Position numbers and translations under genes: made by a program. Positions 8,952-18,304 of a stretch of DNA of 32,280 nucleotides are shown one piece after another; the stretch's first letter is position 1; every line of letters begins with the position of its first letter. The stretch is taken from contig SHXK01000013.1 in NCBI GenBank assembly GCA_009693335.1, forward strand, positions 1 to 32,280, read 5' to 3'. This DNA is from Betaproteobacteria bacterium (GTDB lineage: Bacteria; Pseudomonadota; Gammaproteobacteria; Burkholderiales; SG8-39). The notes under the pieces are model-generated. The model was not told the DNA's origin and ran no database searches. It saw only the letters and a list, made by a program, of their open reading frames with translations.

Positions 8952-10137
8952 CTTGCCGGATGCGCGCGGGCATTTTGGTCCTTACGGTGGCGTTTTTGTC
9001 GCCGAGACCCTCAGCCATGCGCTCGACGAGCTGCGGGATGCCTACCAGCGCTGCCGCCGCGATCCGGCATTCATGGCCGAGTTCCATAACGAGCTCAAGC
9101 ACTATGTCGGCCGTCCGAGTCCGATTTACCACGCCGGGCGCTGCTCGGCGCAGCTCGGCGGCGCGCAGATCTACCTCAAGCGCGAGGACCTGAACCACAC
9201 CGGCGCGCACAAGATCAACAACACCATCGGCCAGGCGCTGCTCGCGCGCCACATGGGCAAGAAGCGAGTGATCGCGGAAACTGGCGCTGGCATGCACGGC
9301 GTCGCCGCTGCGACGGTGGCGGCCCGTTTCGGCATGCAATGCGTGGTCTATATGGGATCGGAAGACGTGAAACGCCAGTTGCAGAACGTCTACCGCATGA
9401 AGCTGCTCGGCGCCGAAGTGGTGCCGGTCGAATCGGGTTCGAGGACTCTCAAGGACGCGCTCAACGAAGCCATGCGCGACTGGGTGAGCAACGTCGAGGA
9501 TACTTATTACATCATCGGCACGGTAGCTGGACCGCATCCCTATCCGATGATGGTGCGCGATTTTCAGTCAGTGATCGGCGAGGAATGCAAGCTGCAGATG
9601 CCCGAACTCACGGGGCGGCAGCCCGATGCGGTAATTGCTTGCGTAGGCGGTGGCTCGAACGCGATGGGAATTTTCTATCCCTACATCGGTGACCAGAACG
9701 TCAGGCTGATAGGCGTCGAGGCGGCCGGCGAAGGTCTGGCCAGCGGCAAGCACGCGGCTTCGCTCTGCGCGGGCACCCCTGGGGTGTTGCATGGCAACCG
9801 AACCTACCTGTTGCAGGACGCCAACGGACAGATCACCGAAACGCATTCGATTTCTGCGGGCCTGGATTACCCCGGGGTCGGACCAGAGCATGCCTGGTTG
9901 AAGGACCTTGGCCGCGCCGAATATGTAGCAGTGACGGATGACGAGGCGCTAAAGGCTTTCAACGACCTGTGCCGCCTGGAAGGCATCATCCCCGCGCTCG
10001 AATCGGCGCACGCCGTGGCCTACGCACTCAAGCTCGCGCCTTCGATGTCCAAGGACAAGATCCTGCTGGTCAATCTTTCGGGCCGCGGCGACAAGGACAT
10101 GCAGACGGTCGCCGACAGGATGGGAATCAAGCTCTGA
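8938..10137 (+). CDS. trpB: Tryptophan synthase beta subunit
   Basis: This PLP enzyme condenses indole with serine. I chose ATG 8938 (399 residues, '[20 protein letters not shown]') because GAGG at 8928-8931 is six bases upstream; ATG 8944 is also possible, and the upstream in-frame ATG at 8899 would extend into non-homologous sequence. The PLP lysine is Lys92 in '[11 protein letters not shown]'; the phosphate loop is '[10 protein letters not shown]'. The C-terminal '[12 protein letters not shown]' is conserved. It overlaps trpF by 14 bases and shares one base with trpA, arguing for coupled synthesis of the alpha/beta complex. Confidence 0.97.
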   Translation: MQMYDLPDARGHFGPYGGVFVAETLSHALDELRDAYQRCRRDPAFMAEFHNELKHYVGRPSPIYHAGRCSAQLGGAQIYLKREDLNHTGAHKINNTIGQALLARHMGKKRVIAETGAGMHGVAAATVAARFGMQCVVYMGSEDVKRQLQNVYRMKLLGAEVVPVESGSRTLKDALNEAMRDWVSNVEDTYYIIGTVAGPHPYPMMVRDFQSVIGEECKLQMPELTGRQPDAVIACVGGGSNAMGIFYPYIGDQNVRLIGVEAAGEGLASGKHAASLCAGTPGVLHGNRTYLLQDANGQITETHSISAGLDYPGVGPEHAWLKDLGRAEYVAVTDDEALKAFNDLCRLEGIIPALESAHAVAYALKLAPSMSKDKILLVNLSGRGDKDMQTVADRMGIKL

Positions 10138-10934
10138 TGTCGCGCATTGCCGGGTGCTTCGCCGCATTGAAGGCCGCTGGGCGCAAGGCGCTGATTCCCT
10201 ATGTCACCGCGGGCGATCCTCTGCCCGCAAGCACGGTGCCCCTGCTGCACGCACTGGTGGAGGCCGGCAGTGACATCCTCGAGATCGGTGTGCCGTTCTC
10301 CGATCCGATGGCCGACGGGCCAGCGATCCAGCGCTCCTCTGAGCGCGCACTGAAGAATGGTATCGGGCTTTCGGAGGTATTGAATATTGTCATTCAATTC
10401 AGAAAAAACGATTCTGTAACACCGATCGTTTTGATGGGCTACGCCAATCCGATCGAGGCGATGGGAGTGGAGAAATTCGTCACTGCGGCGCAAGCCGCGG
10501 GCATCGACGGGGTGATCGTGGTGGACTACCCGCCGGAGGAATGCGCGCCGTTCGTCGAACTTTGCCGTAAGGCCGGCATCGATACCATCTTCTTGCTGGC
10601 GCCGACCTCCACGGATGAACGTATCCGCTCAGTGGCGCAGGCCGGCAGCGGCTATCTCTACTACGTTTCGCTGAAAGGCGTGACCGGCGTGAAGAGCGTA
10701 GATGCCGCTGAGGTTGCGGCGCAGCTGCCGAAGATCCGCGCTGCTTCGACGCTGCCGATCGGCGTGGGCTTCGGCATCAAGGATGCGGAATCGGCCCGCG
10801 CCATCTCGAAAGTGGCGGACGCCGTGATCATCGGCAGCCGCATCGTCCAGGAAATCGAGAGTGCCGGTGCCGAGCTCGCGGTAGCGCGCGTCAAGGCGCT
10901 GATCGGGCCGATCCGCAAGGCGCTAGACGCATGA
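10137..10934 (+). CDS. trpA: Tryptophan synthase alpha subunit
   Basis: It cleaves indole-3-glycerol phosphate to indole, which is channelled to TrpB. The ATG at 10137 overlaps the trpB stop (TGATG) and gives 265 residues. Catalytic Glu49 and Asp60 fall exactly at the Salmonella numbering in '[18 protein letters not shown]'. Loop 6 is '[10 protein letters not shown]' and the phosphate site '[11 protein letters not shown]'. A locally AT-rich patch (about 10378-10425) breaks the otherwise GC-rich codon use but keeps the frame. Confidence 0.97.
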   Translation: MSRIAGCFAALKAAGRKALIPYVTAGDPLPASTVPLLHALVEAGSDILEIGVPFSDPMADGPAIQRSSERALKNGIGLSEVLNIVIQFRKNDSVTPIVLMGYANPIEAMGVEKFVTAAQAAGIDGVIVVDYPPEECAPFVELCRKAGIDTIFLLAPTSTDERIRSVAQAGSGYLYYVSLKGVTGVKSVDAAEVAAQLPKIRAASTLPIGVGFGIKDAESARAISKVADAVIIGSRIVQEIESAGAELAVARVKALIGPIRKALDA

Positions 10935-10953
10935 GTGCGTTCCAGGTCACCGA

Positions 10954-11823
10954 ATGAGCTGGCTACAAAAACTCTTGCCGCCGAAGATCCAGCGCGGCAC
11001 CGTCCCGCGCAAGCAGGTCCCGGAAGGCTTGTGGACCAAATGCCCGGCCTGCAACGCGGTGCTCTACAGCACCGACCTGGAAAAAAATCTGAACGTCTGC
11101 CCCAAGTGCGGCGACCACCAGCGCATTGGCGCGCGCGCTCGCCTGGATGGACTGCTTGATGCCGAGGGCCGGTTCGAAATCGGCGCTGAGGTCCAGCCGG
11201 TGGACAGCCTTAAATTCAAGGACTCGAGGAAGTACCCGGAGCGCTTGGAGGACGCGCAATCCTCCACCGGCGAGACCGACGCCCTGATCGTGCTGCAGGG
11301 ATCCATCAAGTCGCTGGGCCTGGTCTGCGCGGCATTCGAATTCGAGTTCATGGGCGGCTCGATGGGCTCAGTGGTCGGCGAGCGCTTCGTGCGCGGCGTA
11401 CGCGTCGCCATCGAGCAGAAGTTGCCCTACGTCTGTTTTACTTCGAGCGGCGGCGCGCGCATGCAGGAAGGCCTGCTGTCGCTCATGCAGATGGCCAAGA
11501 CCACTGCCTCGCTTACCGAACTGGGCCAGCGCAAGCTGCCGTTCGTCACCGTGCTGACCGATCCGACCATGGGCGGGGTGTCAGCCAGTTTCGCGATGAT
11601 CGGCGACATCGTCATTGCCGAACCGAAGGCGCTGATCGGTTTTGCCGGTCCGCGGGTTGTCGAACAGACCGTGCGTCAGAAGCTGCCGGAGGGATTCCAG
11701 CGCGCTGAGTTCCTGCTCGAGAAAGGGGCGATCGACATGATCGTGGACCGCAGGCAGATGCGCGACAGGTTGCATACGCTGCTCGCGCTACTGTTGGGAA
11801 GGCCTGCCGACAGTTCGTCGTGA
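10954..11823 (+). CDS. accD: Acetyl-CoA carboxylase carboxyltransferase subunit beta
   Basis: With AccA it transfers carboxyl from carboxybiotin to acetyl-CoA, making malonyl-CoA. It has 289 residues. The N-terminal zinc ribbon has Cys30, Cys33, Cys49 and Cys52 in '[10 protein letters not shown]' and 'VCPKCGDHQ'. The carboxyltransferase core includes '[12 protein letters not shown]' and '[12 protein letters not shown]'. AGGT at 10944-10947 is a suitable ribosome site. The stop overlaps the folC GTG start by four bases (GTGA). A run of seven A bases lies in Glu-Lys-Asn codons near 11081-11087. Confidence 0.97.
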   Translation: MSWLQKLLPPKIQRGTVPRKQVPEGLWTKCPACNAVLYSTDLEKNLNVCPKCGDHQRIGARARLDGLLDAEGRFEIGAEVQPVDSLKFKDSRKYPERLEDAQSSTGETDALIVLQGSIKSLGLVCAAFEFEFMGGSMGSVVGERFVRGVRVAIEQKLPYVCFTSSGGARMQEGLLSLMQMAKTTASLTELGQRKLPFVTVLTDPTMGGVSASFAMIGDIVIAEPKALIGFAGPRVVEQTVRQKLPEGFQRAEFLLEKGAIDMIVDRRQMRDRLHTLLALLLGRPADSSS

Positions 11824-13091
11824 GCAACGGGTCCAAACCCGTGAGCAGGCGTTCTCTCGCCGACTGGCTGGGGTACATCGAACAGCAGCATCCGCAGACG
11901 ATCGCTCTCGGGCTCGAGCGTATTTCGGCAGTTTTTTCTAAATTAAAAATAAAATTTACCTGCCCTATCATTACCGTTGGTGGAACCAATGGCAAGGGTT
12001 CGACTTGCGCCATGCTGGAGGCGGTTCTGTCGTCAGCAGGCTATCGCACCGGTTTGTATACCTCGCCGCACCTGCTGCGCTACAACGAACGGGTGCGCAT
12101 TGCTGGCCGCGAGGTGGAGGATGAGGTGCTGGCGGAGGCTTTTGCGGTAGTGGAAGCGGCGCGCGGCACGGTACCGCTCACCTATTTTGAATTTGGTACG
12201 CTGGCGGCTTTTTTTATTTTTGCAAAAGAAAATATTGAGGCTGCGATACTGGAAGTCGGCCTGGGCGGCAGGCTGGATGCGGTGAACGTGGTGGCTGCCG
12301 ATTGTGCGGTGCTCACCAGTATCGGGGTCGATCACGTCGAGTATCTGGGCCATACGCGCGAGGCCATCGGCGGCGAGAAAGCGGGAATTTTCCGTTGCGG
12401 CAGGCCTGCTGTCGTCGCTGACCCGTCGCCGCCAGACAGCGTCTTGGAACAAAGCCGAAAAATTGGCTCACGACTGCTACTCAACGGGCAGGATTTCGGC
12501 TATCAAGCGCAGGGGGCGCAGTGGACCTATTGGGGTCCGGCGGGCAAGCGCTTCGGGCTCCCGCATCCTGCCTTGCGGGGCGCCGTGCAGTTGCGCAACG
12601 CCAGCGCTGCATTCGCCGCGTTGGACGCTTTGCGGGAGAGTTTGCCGGTGGCGATGCAGGATCTGCGCAGGGCGCTCGCCGGAGTCGCTTTGCCGGGCCG
12701 CTTCCAGGTCCTGGCGGGGCGTCCGCTGGTGGTGCTGGATGTGGCGCACAACCCTGAAGCGGCTGCAGTGCTGGCGGCCAATCTTGGCGCCAGCGGTTTC
12801 TCGCCGGAGACGAGCGCTGTTTTTGGCATGCTCAAAGATAAGGATATCGCCGGGGTGGTGCGCGCGGTGGCGCCGCGGATCACGCGCTGGCACCTGGCGA
12901 ATCTGCCGGGAACGCGGGGGGCTGACGCGACTCAATTGGCCAAAGTTCTGAGAGAAGAAAAAATTCAATCCCCTATCTTCAAACATCCAACCGTCGCCGC
13001 AGCGCTCGCTGCTGCACGAAACGAAGCCGGCGAGAATGATAAAATTGTCGTCTTCGGCTCCTTTCTCACGGTTGCCGGCACCTATGGCTGA
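11820..13091 (+). CDS. folC: Dihydrofolate synthase / folylpolyglutamate synthase
   Basis: It adds glutamate to dihydropteroate and then polyglutamylates folates. It has 423 residues, the usual length. The Mur-ligase-like P-loop '[14 protein letters not shown]' is at about residues 53-66; '[14 protein letters not shown]', '[12 protein letters not shown]' and 'DVAHNPEAA' are conserved. The start is a GTG inside the accD stop (GTGA), indicating coupling. Three AT-rich codon patches (about 11927-11970, 12200-12245 and 12945-13045) stand out against the GC-rich background, including a T7 run. The frame and motifs are intact. The 3' end overlaps the next gene by eight bases. Confidence 0.96.
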   Translation: MSNGSKPVSRRSLADWLGYIEQQHPQTIALGLERISAVFSKLKIKFTCPIITVGGTNGKGSTCAMLEAVLSSAGYRTGLYTSPHLLRYNERVRIAGREVEDEVLAEAFAVVEAARGTVPLTYFEFGTLAAFFIFAKENIEAAILEVGLGGRLDAVNVVAADCAVLTSIGVDHVEYLGHTREAIGGEKAGIFRCGRPAVVADPSPPDSVLEQSRKIGSRLLLNGQDFGYQAQGAQWTYWGPAGKRFGLPHPALRGAVQLRNASAAFAALDALRESLPVAMQDLRRALAGVALPGRFQVLAGRPLVVLDVAHNPEAAAVLAANLGASGFSPETSAVFGMLKDKDIAGVVRAVAPRITRWHLANLPGTRGADATQLAKVLREEKIQSPIFKHPTVAAALAAARNEAGENDKIVVFGSFLTVAGTYG

Positions 13092-13617
13092 AAACGAAGA
13101 CGTCAATACGCTGAAGCGCCGCGGTCGCCGCCGGCTGTTGGGCGCCGTTGCGCTGGTGTTGGCAGCCGTCATCGTGCTGCCGATGGTGTTCGATTCCGAA
13201 CCCAAGGGCAGCGCGCCGCCGGTGAGCGTGCTCATCCCTGGCGAAGACGAAAGCGGATTCATGCCTAAGGTGGCACCCAAGTCGCCGCCCTCCCAGGAGC
13301 AGAAGGCTATCGAGAAGGCGCAGGCTCCCGAGAAGGCGCTGGAAGCGCAAGCAGACGTTGAGAAAAAGCCCCTCGAAGCGGCTTTGACCGGGGAGCAGTT
13401 CATGGTTCCTGTTGGTGCCTACGTCGATCCTGCCGGCGTCATAGAGAAGCTGAAAGGTGCAAAAATCCCCTACTACACCGAGCCGATCGCCACCAAAAAC
13501 GGCAGCGTGACGCGGGTGCGTGCCGGCCCCTTTGCCAGCCGCGCTGCTGCGGAGAAGGTGTTGCAGGAATTACAAGGCCTGGGTTTGAAACCGGGCAGCA
13601 TCGCGAGCAAATCCTGA
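13084..13617 (+). CDS. SPOR-domain membrane protein (DedD-like)
   Basis: This is a 177-residue single-pass inner-membrane protein predicted to bind denuded septal peptidoglycan during division. Residues 1-18 are cytoplasmic and basic ('KRRGRRR'), residues about 19-36 form the membrane segment, and 37-100 a Pro/Lys/Glu/Ala-rich periplasmic linker. A SPOR domain occupies about 104-174, ending in the typical 'TRVRAGPFASRAAAEKVLQEL'. The ATG at 13084 gives the expected short basic N-terminus; the upstream in-frame ATG at 13036 lies well inside folC. Position between folC and cvpA is where DedD is normally found. Confidence 0.88.
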   Translation: MAENEDVNTLKRRGRRRLLGAVALVLAAVIVLPMVFDSEPKGSAPPVSVLIPGEDESGFMPKVAPKSPPSQEQKAIEKAQAPEKALEAQADVEKKPLEAALTGEQFMVPVGAYVDPAGVIEKLKGAKIPYYTEPIATKNGSVTRVRAGPFASRAAAEKVLQELQGLGLKPGSIASKS

Positions 13618-13618
13618 G

Positions 13619-14110
13619 ATGACCTGGCTCGATTACGCCGTGATCGGCGTATTCGCAATGTCCCTCGTGGTCGGTGCCTGGCGGGGACTGGTGCGCGAGG
13701 TCCTGTCGATCTTGGGCTGGGTGATCGCATTCCTGGCCGCGAATCTCCTTGCCGGTCCGCTGGGTCCGATGATGCCACAGACTATTCCGAGCCCGGAACT
13801 CAGGGTCGCCGCCGCCTACCTGGCGGTTTTCGTCGCCTCTCTCCTGGTGACCTCTCTGGTCGGGCTGCTGCTTTCAAGGATCGTCAAAGCGGCGGGTCTG
13901 GGCGGCGTTGACCGCATGCTCGGTGCGCTCTTTGGCGTCGCGCGAGGGCTACTGATCGTGCTGGCAGCAGCCCTCTGCGCAGGGCTGACCAGCGCGCCGC
14001 AGCAAGCGTTCTGGCGCGACTCGCTCAGCGCTCCCCTGTTGGTGCAAGCGGCCGAGGCGTTGATGCCGCTGTTACCGCAAACCTTCGCCGAGCGCTTGCG
14101 CTACAGTTAG
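13619..14110 (+). CDS. cvpA: CvpA family inner-membrane protein
   Basis: This 163-residue hydrophobic protein has about four membrane segments (residues roughly 5-23, 28-48, 63-87 and 100-123). CvpA is named for colicin V production and is conserved next to purF; its molecular role is poorly defined. The N-terminal 'TWLDYAVIGVFAMSLVVGAWRG' followed by 'LVREVLSILGWV' is characteristic. It starts one base after the SPOR gene stop and precedes purF by 46 bases, the same arrangement as in E. coli. Confidence 0.93.
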   Translation: MTWLDYAVIGVFAMSLVVGAWRGLVREVLSILGWVIAFLAANLLAGPLGPMMPQTIPSPELRVAAAYLAVFVASLLVTSLVGLLLSRIVKAAGLGGVDRMLGALFGVARGLLIVLAAALCAGLTSAPQQAFWRDSLSAPLLVQAAEALMPLLPQTFAERLRYS

Positions 14111-14156
14111 CTTGCTTGCGTTATGATTGGAACTTAGTCACACCGAGCCTCTACCG

Positions 14157-15674
14157 ATGTGCGGTATTCTGGGCATAGTCGCTCGCTCCCCCGTCAATCA
14201 GCTTCTCTACGACGGTTTGCTGCTCCTGCAGCACCGCGGCCAGGACGCTGCGGGTATCGTTACCAGCGAGCGCAACTCTTTCCATATGCAAAAGGGCACC
14301 GGCACGGTGCGGGATGTGTTTCGCACCCGCAATATGCGCTCTCTGCCGGGCAATATCGGCATTGCGCATTGCCGGTATCCGACCGCCGGCTCGGCATCCA
14401 ATTTGGCTGAGGCGCAACCGTTTTACGTCAATTCCCCATTTGGCATCGTGCTCGGTCACAACGGCAACCTGACCAATTCCGACAAGCTGAAGGAAGAGAT
14501 GTTCAGGCAAGACCTGAGACACATCAACACCAATTCAGATTCCGAGGTTCTGCTCAACGTACTCGCGCACGAGCTGGAGAAGGCCTCGGTTAAGTTGCGG
14601 CTCGACCCGCAGACGATATTTACCGCGGTGGCGAATGTGCATCGTCGCGTACGCGGCGCCTACGCGGTGATTGCGATGATTGCCGGGCATGGAGTCTTGG
14701 CGTTCCGGGATCCTTACGGCATCCGCCCAGCCGTCATCGGCTACAACGAGACGCCCGGGGGCATCGAGTACATGGTGTCCTCGGAATCGGTGGCGGTGGA
14801 AGCGATCGGCTTCCGGGTGCTGCGCGACATCGCGCCAGGGGAGGCGGTGTTCATCGATGGCGACGGTCATTTCTTCAGCCAGCAGTGCGCTGACCGGACC
14901 ACGCTCAATCCTTGCATTTTCGAATATGTCTACCTAGCGCGGCCCGATTCGGTCATCGACGGCGCATCGGTTTACGAAGCGCGCTTGCACATGGGCGAGA
15001 AGCTGGCGGAGAAAATAAAACGCCAGTACCAGCATCTCCAGATCGACGTCGTGATCCCGATCCCGGATTCGAGTCGGCCTTCGGCCCTTCAGCTGGCGGC
15101 GGGCCTGGGTGTGCCCTACCGCGAAGGCTTCGTGAAGAACCGCTATATCGGCCGCACTTTCATCATGCCGGGGCACGAGATGCGCACTCGCTCGGTGCGG
15201 CAGAAGCTGAACGTGATCGGGATGGAATTCAAGGGCAAGAACGTGCTGCTGGTGGACGATTCCATCGTGCGCGGCACCACCAGCCGGGAAATCGTCACGA
15301 TGGCGCGCGAATCGGGTGCGCGCAAGGTGTTCTTCGCTTCGGCGGCGCCGCCGGTGCGTTATCCGAACGTCTACGGCATCGACATGCCGACTCGCGCGGA
15401 GCTGATTGCCGCCCACCGCAGCGAGGATCAAGTGGCCGCGGAGATCGGCGCCGACGCACTCATTTACCAGGACCTTGAAGCGCTCAAAGATGCGGTCCGC
15501 CAGGCAAATCCGAAGCTCTCCACCTTGGAGACCTCGTGTTTCGACGGGGTCTACATCACCGGCGACGTGACCAGCGACTACCTGCATATCATCGAGACCC
15601 GCCGCGACGCGCAGCGCGATGCCGAGGAGGGCGAGGGCGCGCAGTTGGATCTCAACCTGGCAGCAACAGGCTGA
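14157..15674 (+). CDS. purF: Amidophosphoribosyltransferase
   Basis: It catalyses the committed purine step: PRPP plus glutamine gives phosphoribosylamine. I chose ATG 14157 over an in-frame start at 14127, because Cys2 must become the N-terminal nucleophile of the class II amidotransferase ('MCGILGIVARSP'). The resulting 505 residues equal the E. coli length. The Ntn domain is followed by the phosphoribosyltransferase domain with the PRPP loop 'LLVDDSIVRGTTSREIV' (Asp367-Asp368). No strong Shine-Dalgarno is visible. It is followed by a 110-base gap. Confidence 0.97.
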   Translation: MCGILGIVARSPVNQLLYDGLLLLQHRGQDAAGIVTSERNSFHMQKGTGTVRDVFRTRNMRSLPGNIGIAHCRYPTAGSASNLAEAQPFYVNSPFGIVLGHNGNLTNSDKLKEEMFRQDLRHINTNSDSEVLLNVLAHELEKASVKLRLDPQTIFTAVANVHRRVRGAYAVIAMIAGHGVLAFRDPYGIRPAVIGYNETPGGIEYMVSSESVAVEAIGFRVLRDIAPGEAVFIDGDGHFFSQQCADRTTLNPCIFEYVYLARPDSVIDGASVYEARLHMGEKLAEKIKRQYQHLQIDVVIPIPDSSRPSALQLAAGLGVPYREGFVKNRYIGRTFIMPGHEMRTRSVRQKLNVIGMEFKGKNVLLVDDSIVRGTTSREIVTMARESGARKVFFASAAPPVRYPNVYGIDMPTRAELIAAHRSEDQVAAEIGADALIYQDLEALKDAVRQANPKLSTLETSCFDGVYITGDVTSDYLHIIETRRDAQRDAEEGEGAQLDLNLAATG

Positions 15675-15694
15675 TTCTTGCTATGATCCCTTTA

Positions 15695-15748
15695 CGCGCC
15701 GATTTGATACAGCTTGCGGGCGCGTTATAAATTCAGCTAAAGCGCGCC
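15695..15748 (+). repeat. Three evenly spaced CGCGCC/GGCGCG elements at the metZ promoter
   Basis: CGCGCC (15695-15700), GGCGCG (15719-15724) and CGCGCC (15743-15748) are spaced exactly 24 bases apart and alternate in orientation. The first two extend to a perfect seven-base inverted repeat, ACGCGCC/GGCGCGT (15694-15700 and 15719-15725), which flanks the -35 box. A regulator's operator is possible, but such hexamers are common in GC-rich DNA. Confidence 0.35.
15704..15731 (+). promoter_or_regulatory. Sigma-70-like promoter of metZ
   Basis: TTGATA (15704-15709) and TATAAA (15726-15731) each match consensus at five of six positions, with a 16-base spacer. Transcription would start near 15738, leaving a leader of about 47 bases with AAGGA (15774-15778) before the metZ ATG. 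It is the strongest sigma-70-like promoter I see, in the largest gap of the window (110 bases). Confidence 0.55.
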
Positions 15749-15784
15749 GAACCCCGGTCCGCTTGGTTAGCGAAAGGATTGGGT

Positions 15785-16954
15785 ATGGCTAAACACAAGT
15801 TATCTACTCTCGGCGTGCGCGCTGGCATTGCGCGCAGCCAGTTCAACGAGCACGCCGAGGCGCTCTACCTGACCTCGAGCTTCGTATTCGAGAACGCTGC
15901 CCAGGCCGCCGCCCGCTTTACCGGCGGCGACGGCGGCTTTGTCTATTCTCGCTTCACCAACCCCACGGTCTCGATGTTCCAGGACCGTCTGGCCGCGCTC
16001 GAAGGCGCCGAGGCCTGCGTGGCGACGGCCTCGGGTATGTCGGCGATCCTTGCTACCTCGATGGCGCTGCTCAAGGCGGGCGACCACGTGATCTGCTCTC
16101 ATGCGGTGTTTGGCGCCACGGTGCAACTGTACGCCACCATTTTATCGCGCTTCGGCATCGAAACCACCTTCGTTTCTCCGACCACCACCGAGGCGTGGCA
16201 GCGCGCGGTGCGGCCGAACACAAAACTCTTGTTTGTCGAGACGCCATCCAATCCGTTGGGGGAAATCTCCGATATCGCGGCGATTGCCGCGGTGGCGAAA
16301 AAAGCCGGCGCCGTACTCGCCGTAGATAACGCTCTGTGCACGCCGGCGCTGCAGCGGCCGCTGGAATTTGGCGCCGACCTGGTGATTCATTCTGCTACCA
16401 AGTACCTGGACGGGCAGGGTAGGGTGTTGGGCGGCGCGGTGTTGGGCGCCAAGGGTCCTGCCATGGACGCCGTGTTCAGCTTTCTGCGCACTGCCGGACC
16501 TGCGTTGTCGCCTTTCAACGCTTGGGTGATCCTCAAGGGCATGGAGACACTCGAACTGCGCATGCTCACGCAGTCGGAGCGTGCACTGGAACTGGCGCGC
16601 TGGCTGGAAGCGCACCCCAAAGTAACCAAGGTGCACTACCCCGGACTGGCATCGAATCCGCAGTACGCGTTGGCGATGCGTCAGCAGCGTAGCGGCGGTG
16701 CCATCGTGTCGTTTGAAGTGAGCGGCGGCCGCGAGGCAGCCTGGCAAGTGATAGACGCGACCAAACTCATCTCAATCACCGGCAACCTGGGGGACGTGAA
16801 GAGCACGATCACCCATCCGGCCACCACCACGCACGGCCGCATCACGCCCGAGGCGCGCGCCGCCGCCGGGATCACTGATGGGCTGGTAAGGGTTGCGGTC
16901 GGCCTGGAGGCAGTCGAGGACTTGACAGCGGATCTTGCGCGCGGACTAGTCTAG
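15785..16954 (+). CDS. metZ: O-succinylhomoserine sulfhydrylase
   Basis: This PLP enzyme of the Cys/Met metabolism family makes homocysteine directly from O-succinylhomoserine and sulfide. It has 389 residues from ATG 15785, chosen because AAGGA lies six bases upstream; a TTG at 15779 is in frame but too close to that site. The PLP lysine is Lys206 in 'HSATKYLDGQGR'. Other motifs are 'YSRFTNPTVSMFQDRLAALEG', 'ETPSNPLGEI' and 'TGNLGDVKSTITHPATTTH'. Placement downstream of purF is typical for MetZ in beta- and gammaproteobacteria; assignment over metB or a homoserine O-acetyl enzyme rests on this and overall resemblance. Confidence 0.92.
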   Translation: MAKHKLSTLGVRAGIARSQFNEHAEALYLTSSFVFENAAQAAARFTGGDGGFVYSRFTNPTVSMFQDRLAALEGAEACVATASGMSAILATSMALLKAGDHVICSHAVFGATVQLYATILSRFGIETTFVSPTTTEAWQRAVRPNTKLLFVETPSNPLGEISDIAAIAAVAKKAGAVLAVDNALCTPALQRPLEFGADLVIHSATKYLDGQGRVLGGAVLGAKGPAMDAVFSFLRTAGPALSPFNAWVILKGMETLELRMLTQSERALELARWLEAHPKVTKVHYPGLASNPQYALAMRQQRSGGAIVSFEVSGGREAAWQVIDATKLISITGNLGDVKSTITHPATTTHGRITPEARAAAGITDGLVRVAVGLEAVEDLTADLARGLV

Positions 16955-16983
16955 AAAATAAAGCGGTTCAGCTTCAATACCAA

Positions 16984-17718
16984 TCAGAACGAAACTAGCC
17001 GCGGGCCGACGTCGTCCAGGGCGAGGTAGCCACCGCAGCCGTACCAGTCGGGCAGCACCCAGCGTTCGCAGAGCACACCGTCCACTTCGACATCGTGGCG
17101 CGCGGGGCGGTGGGTGTGGCCGTGGATCAGACAGCGCACACCGTGACGACGAAACGCATCGCGTACCGCATCCGCGTTGACATCCATGATCTGAGCGGGC
17201 TTGGTGGCGCTTAGCTGCTTGCTCTTCTCGCGCAGTAAACCAATGCTTGCATGGCGCTCGGCGAGCGGCTTGGCGAGGAACTCCCGCTGCCAGAGGGCTG
17301 AGCGTGCGCTCAGGCGCCAGGTCTGGTAGTCGTGGTCGTCAGTGCAAAGCGTGTCGCCGTGCAATAGCGCCACGGGCTTGCCCGCGAAGTCGATCACGCT
17401 GGGATCGTCCAGGAAGCGCGCGCCACTGGCGGCGAGAAAACCCTTGCCAAGGAGAAAGTCGCGGTTGCCGTGCATGACGTGGACCGCAACCCCCGCATCG
17501 ACCAGGCTGCGGAACCCCTGTGCGACTGCGGCCGCGAGCGGGTCGCCGGCAGGGTCGTTCAGTTTGTCGTCGCCTGCCCAGTACTCGAACAGGTCGCCGA
17601 GCACGTAGAGAGTCTGGGCGCGGCTCGCCACGTCGGCGAGGAAGCGGAAGAACTGCTGGTTGGCGTCCGGGCGCTGCCCGCACAGATGCAGGTCGGAGAT
17701 GAAGAGCGCTTGCTTCAC
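16984..17718 (-). CDS. lpxH: UDP-2,3-diacylglucosamine diphosphatase
   Basis: It hydrolyses UDP-2,3-diacylglucosamine to lipid X in lipid A synthesis, at the inner membrane face. The 244-residue calcineurin-like protein has the metal ligands in order: Asp9 and His11 ('SDLHL'), Asp42 ('GDLFEYW'), Asn85 ('HGNRDFL'), His120 ('HGDTLCTDDHDYQ') and 'HGHTH' at 199-203. The start is GTG at 17718, one base after the stop of the cyclophilin gene, with no Shine-Dalgarno of its own, so it depends on coupling. It is the last gene of a four-gene minus-strand operon and converges on metZ with 29 bases between. Confidence 0.95.
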   Translation of the reverse strand: MKQALFISDLHLCGQRPDANQQFFRFLADVASRAQTLYVLGDLFEYWAGDDKLNDPAGDPLAAAVAQGFRSLVDAGVAVHVMHGNRDFLLGKGFLAASGARFLDDPSVIDFAGKPVALLHGDTLCTDDHDYQTWRLSARSALWQREFLAKPLAERHASIGLLREKSKQLSATKPAQIMDVNADAVRDAFRRHGVRCLIHGHTHRPARHDVEVDGVLCERWVLPDWYGCGGYLALDDVGPRLVSF

Positions 17719-17719
17719 A

Positions 17720-18304
17720 TTACTTCTTGTCGGCCACCACGGTGACCGACTCGATTACCACCATCTCGCGCGGAGCGTCGGTAGGGAAGGGGCCGCCCGA
17801 GCCGGTGGGCGATTTGGAAATCTTGGTCACCACATCCATGCCCGCGACAACCTTGGCGAATACCGTGTAGCCCCAGCCATCCTGGGCGTTGGCAGCGTTC
17901 AGGAAATCATTGTTCTTGCCATTGATGAAGAATTGTGAGGACGCGGAATGCGGTGCGCTAGTGCGCGCCATGGCGACGGTACCCAGATCATTTTTCAGGC
18001 CGTTCTTGGCTTCGTTCTCGATCGAGGCGCGGGTGGCTTTTTGTTTGTACTTCTGGTCGAAGCCGCCGCCCTGGATCATGAAATTGTCGATCACGCGGTG
18101 GAAAATCGTGCCGTTGAAATGCCCGTCCTTGGCGTATTGCAGGAAATTCTCAACGGTTTTCGGCGCTTTGGCTGGATAGAGCTCGAGCCGGATGGTGCCG
18201 AGATTGGTCTTCAGGTCCACCTGTGGATCGGCGCCTAGCGCGCCGGAGCCCGCCGCAGTCGCCGAAAGTATCACCAGGGGTTTCCAGAAATCGATTAGTT
18301 TCAT
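17720..18304 (-). CDS. Periplasmic cyclophilin-type peptidyl-prolyl isomerase
   Basis: It is predicted to speed prolyl isomerisation of exported proteins. It has 194 residues with a signal peptide (hydrophobic stretch about 8-24, likely cleavage before 'ADPQV'). The cyclophilin fold carries the active-site segment 'FHRVIDNFMIQGGGF' (Phe68, His69, Arg70) and 'ARTSAPHSASSQFFIN'. The signal peptide points to the periplasmic PpiA type rather than cytoplasmic PpiB. Its ATG overlaps the stop of the upstream transpeptidase gene (ATGA). Cyclophilin beside lpxH is a common proteobacterial arrangement. Confidence 0.93.
   Translation of the reverse strand: MKLIDFWKPLVILSATAAGSGALGADPQVDLKTNLGTIRLELYPAKAPKTVENFLQYAKDGHFNGTIFHRVIDNFMIQGGGFDQKYKQKATRASIENEAKNGLKNDLGTVAMARTSAPHSASSQFFINGKNNDFLNAANAQDGWGYTVFAKVVAGMDVVTKISKSPTGSGGPFPTDAPREMVVIESVTVVADKK

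Noticed and set aside
14111-14156. purF promoter with -10 TATGAT at 14122-14127
   Set aside because: The hexamer is reasonable, but no acceptable -35 is found at 15-19 bases upstream, and the 46-base gap is compatible with read-through from cvpA.
15732-15784. SAM-type riboswitch before metZ
   Set aside because: The predicted leader is only about 47 bases and lacks the conserved stems of known SAM or SAH riboswitches that I can recognise.
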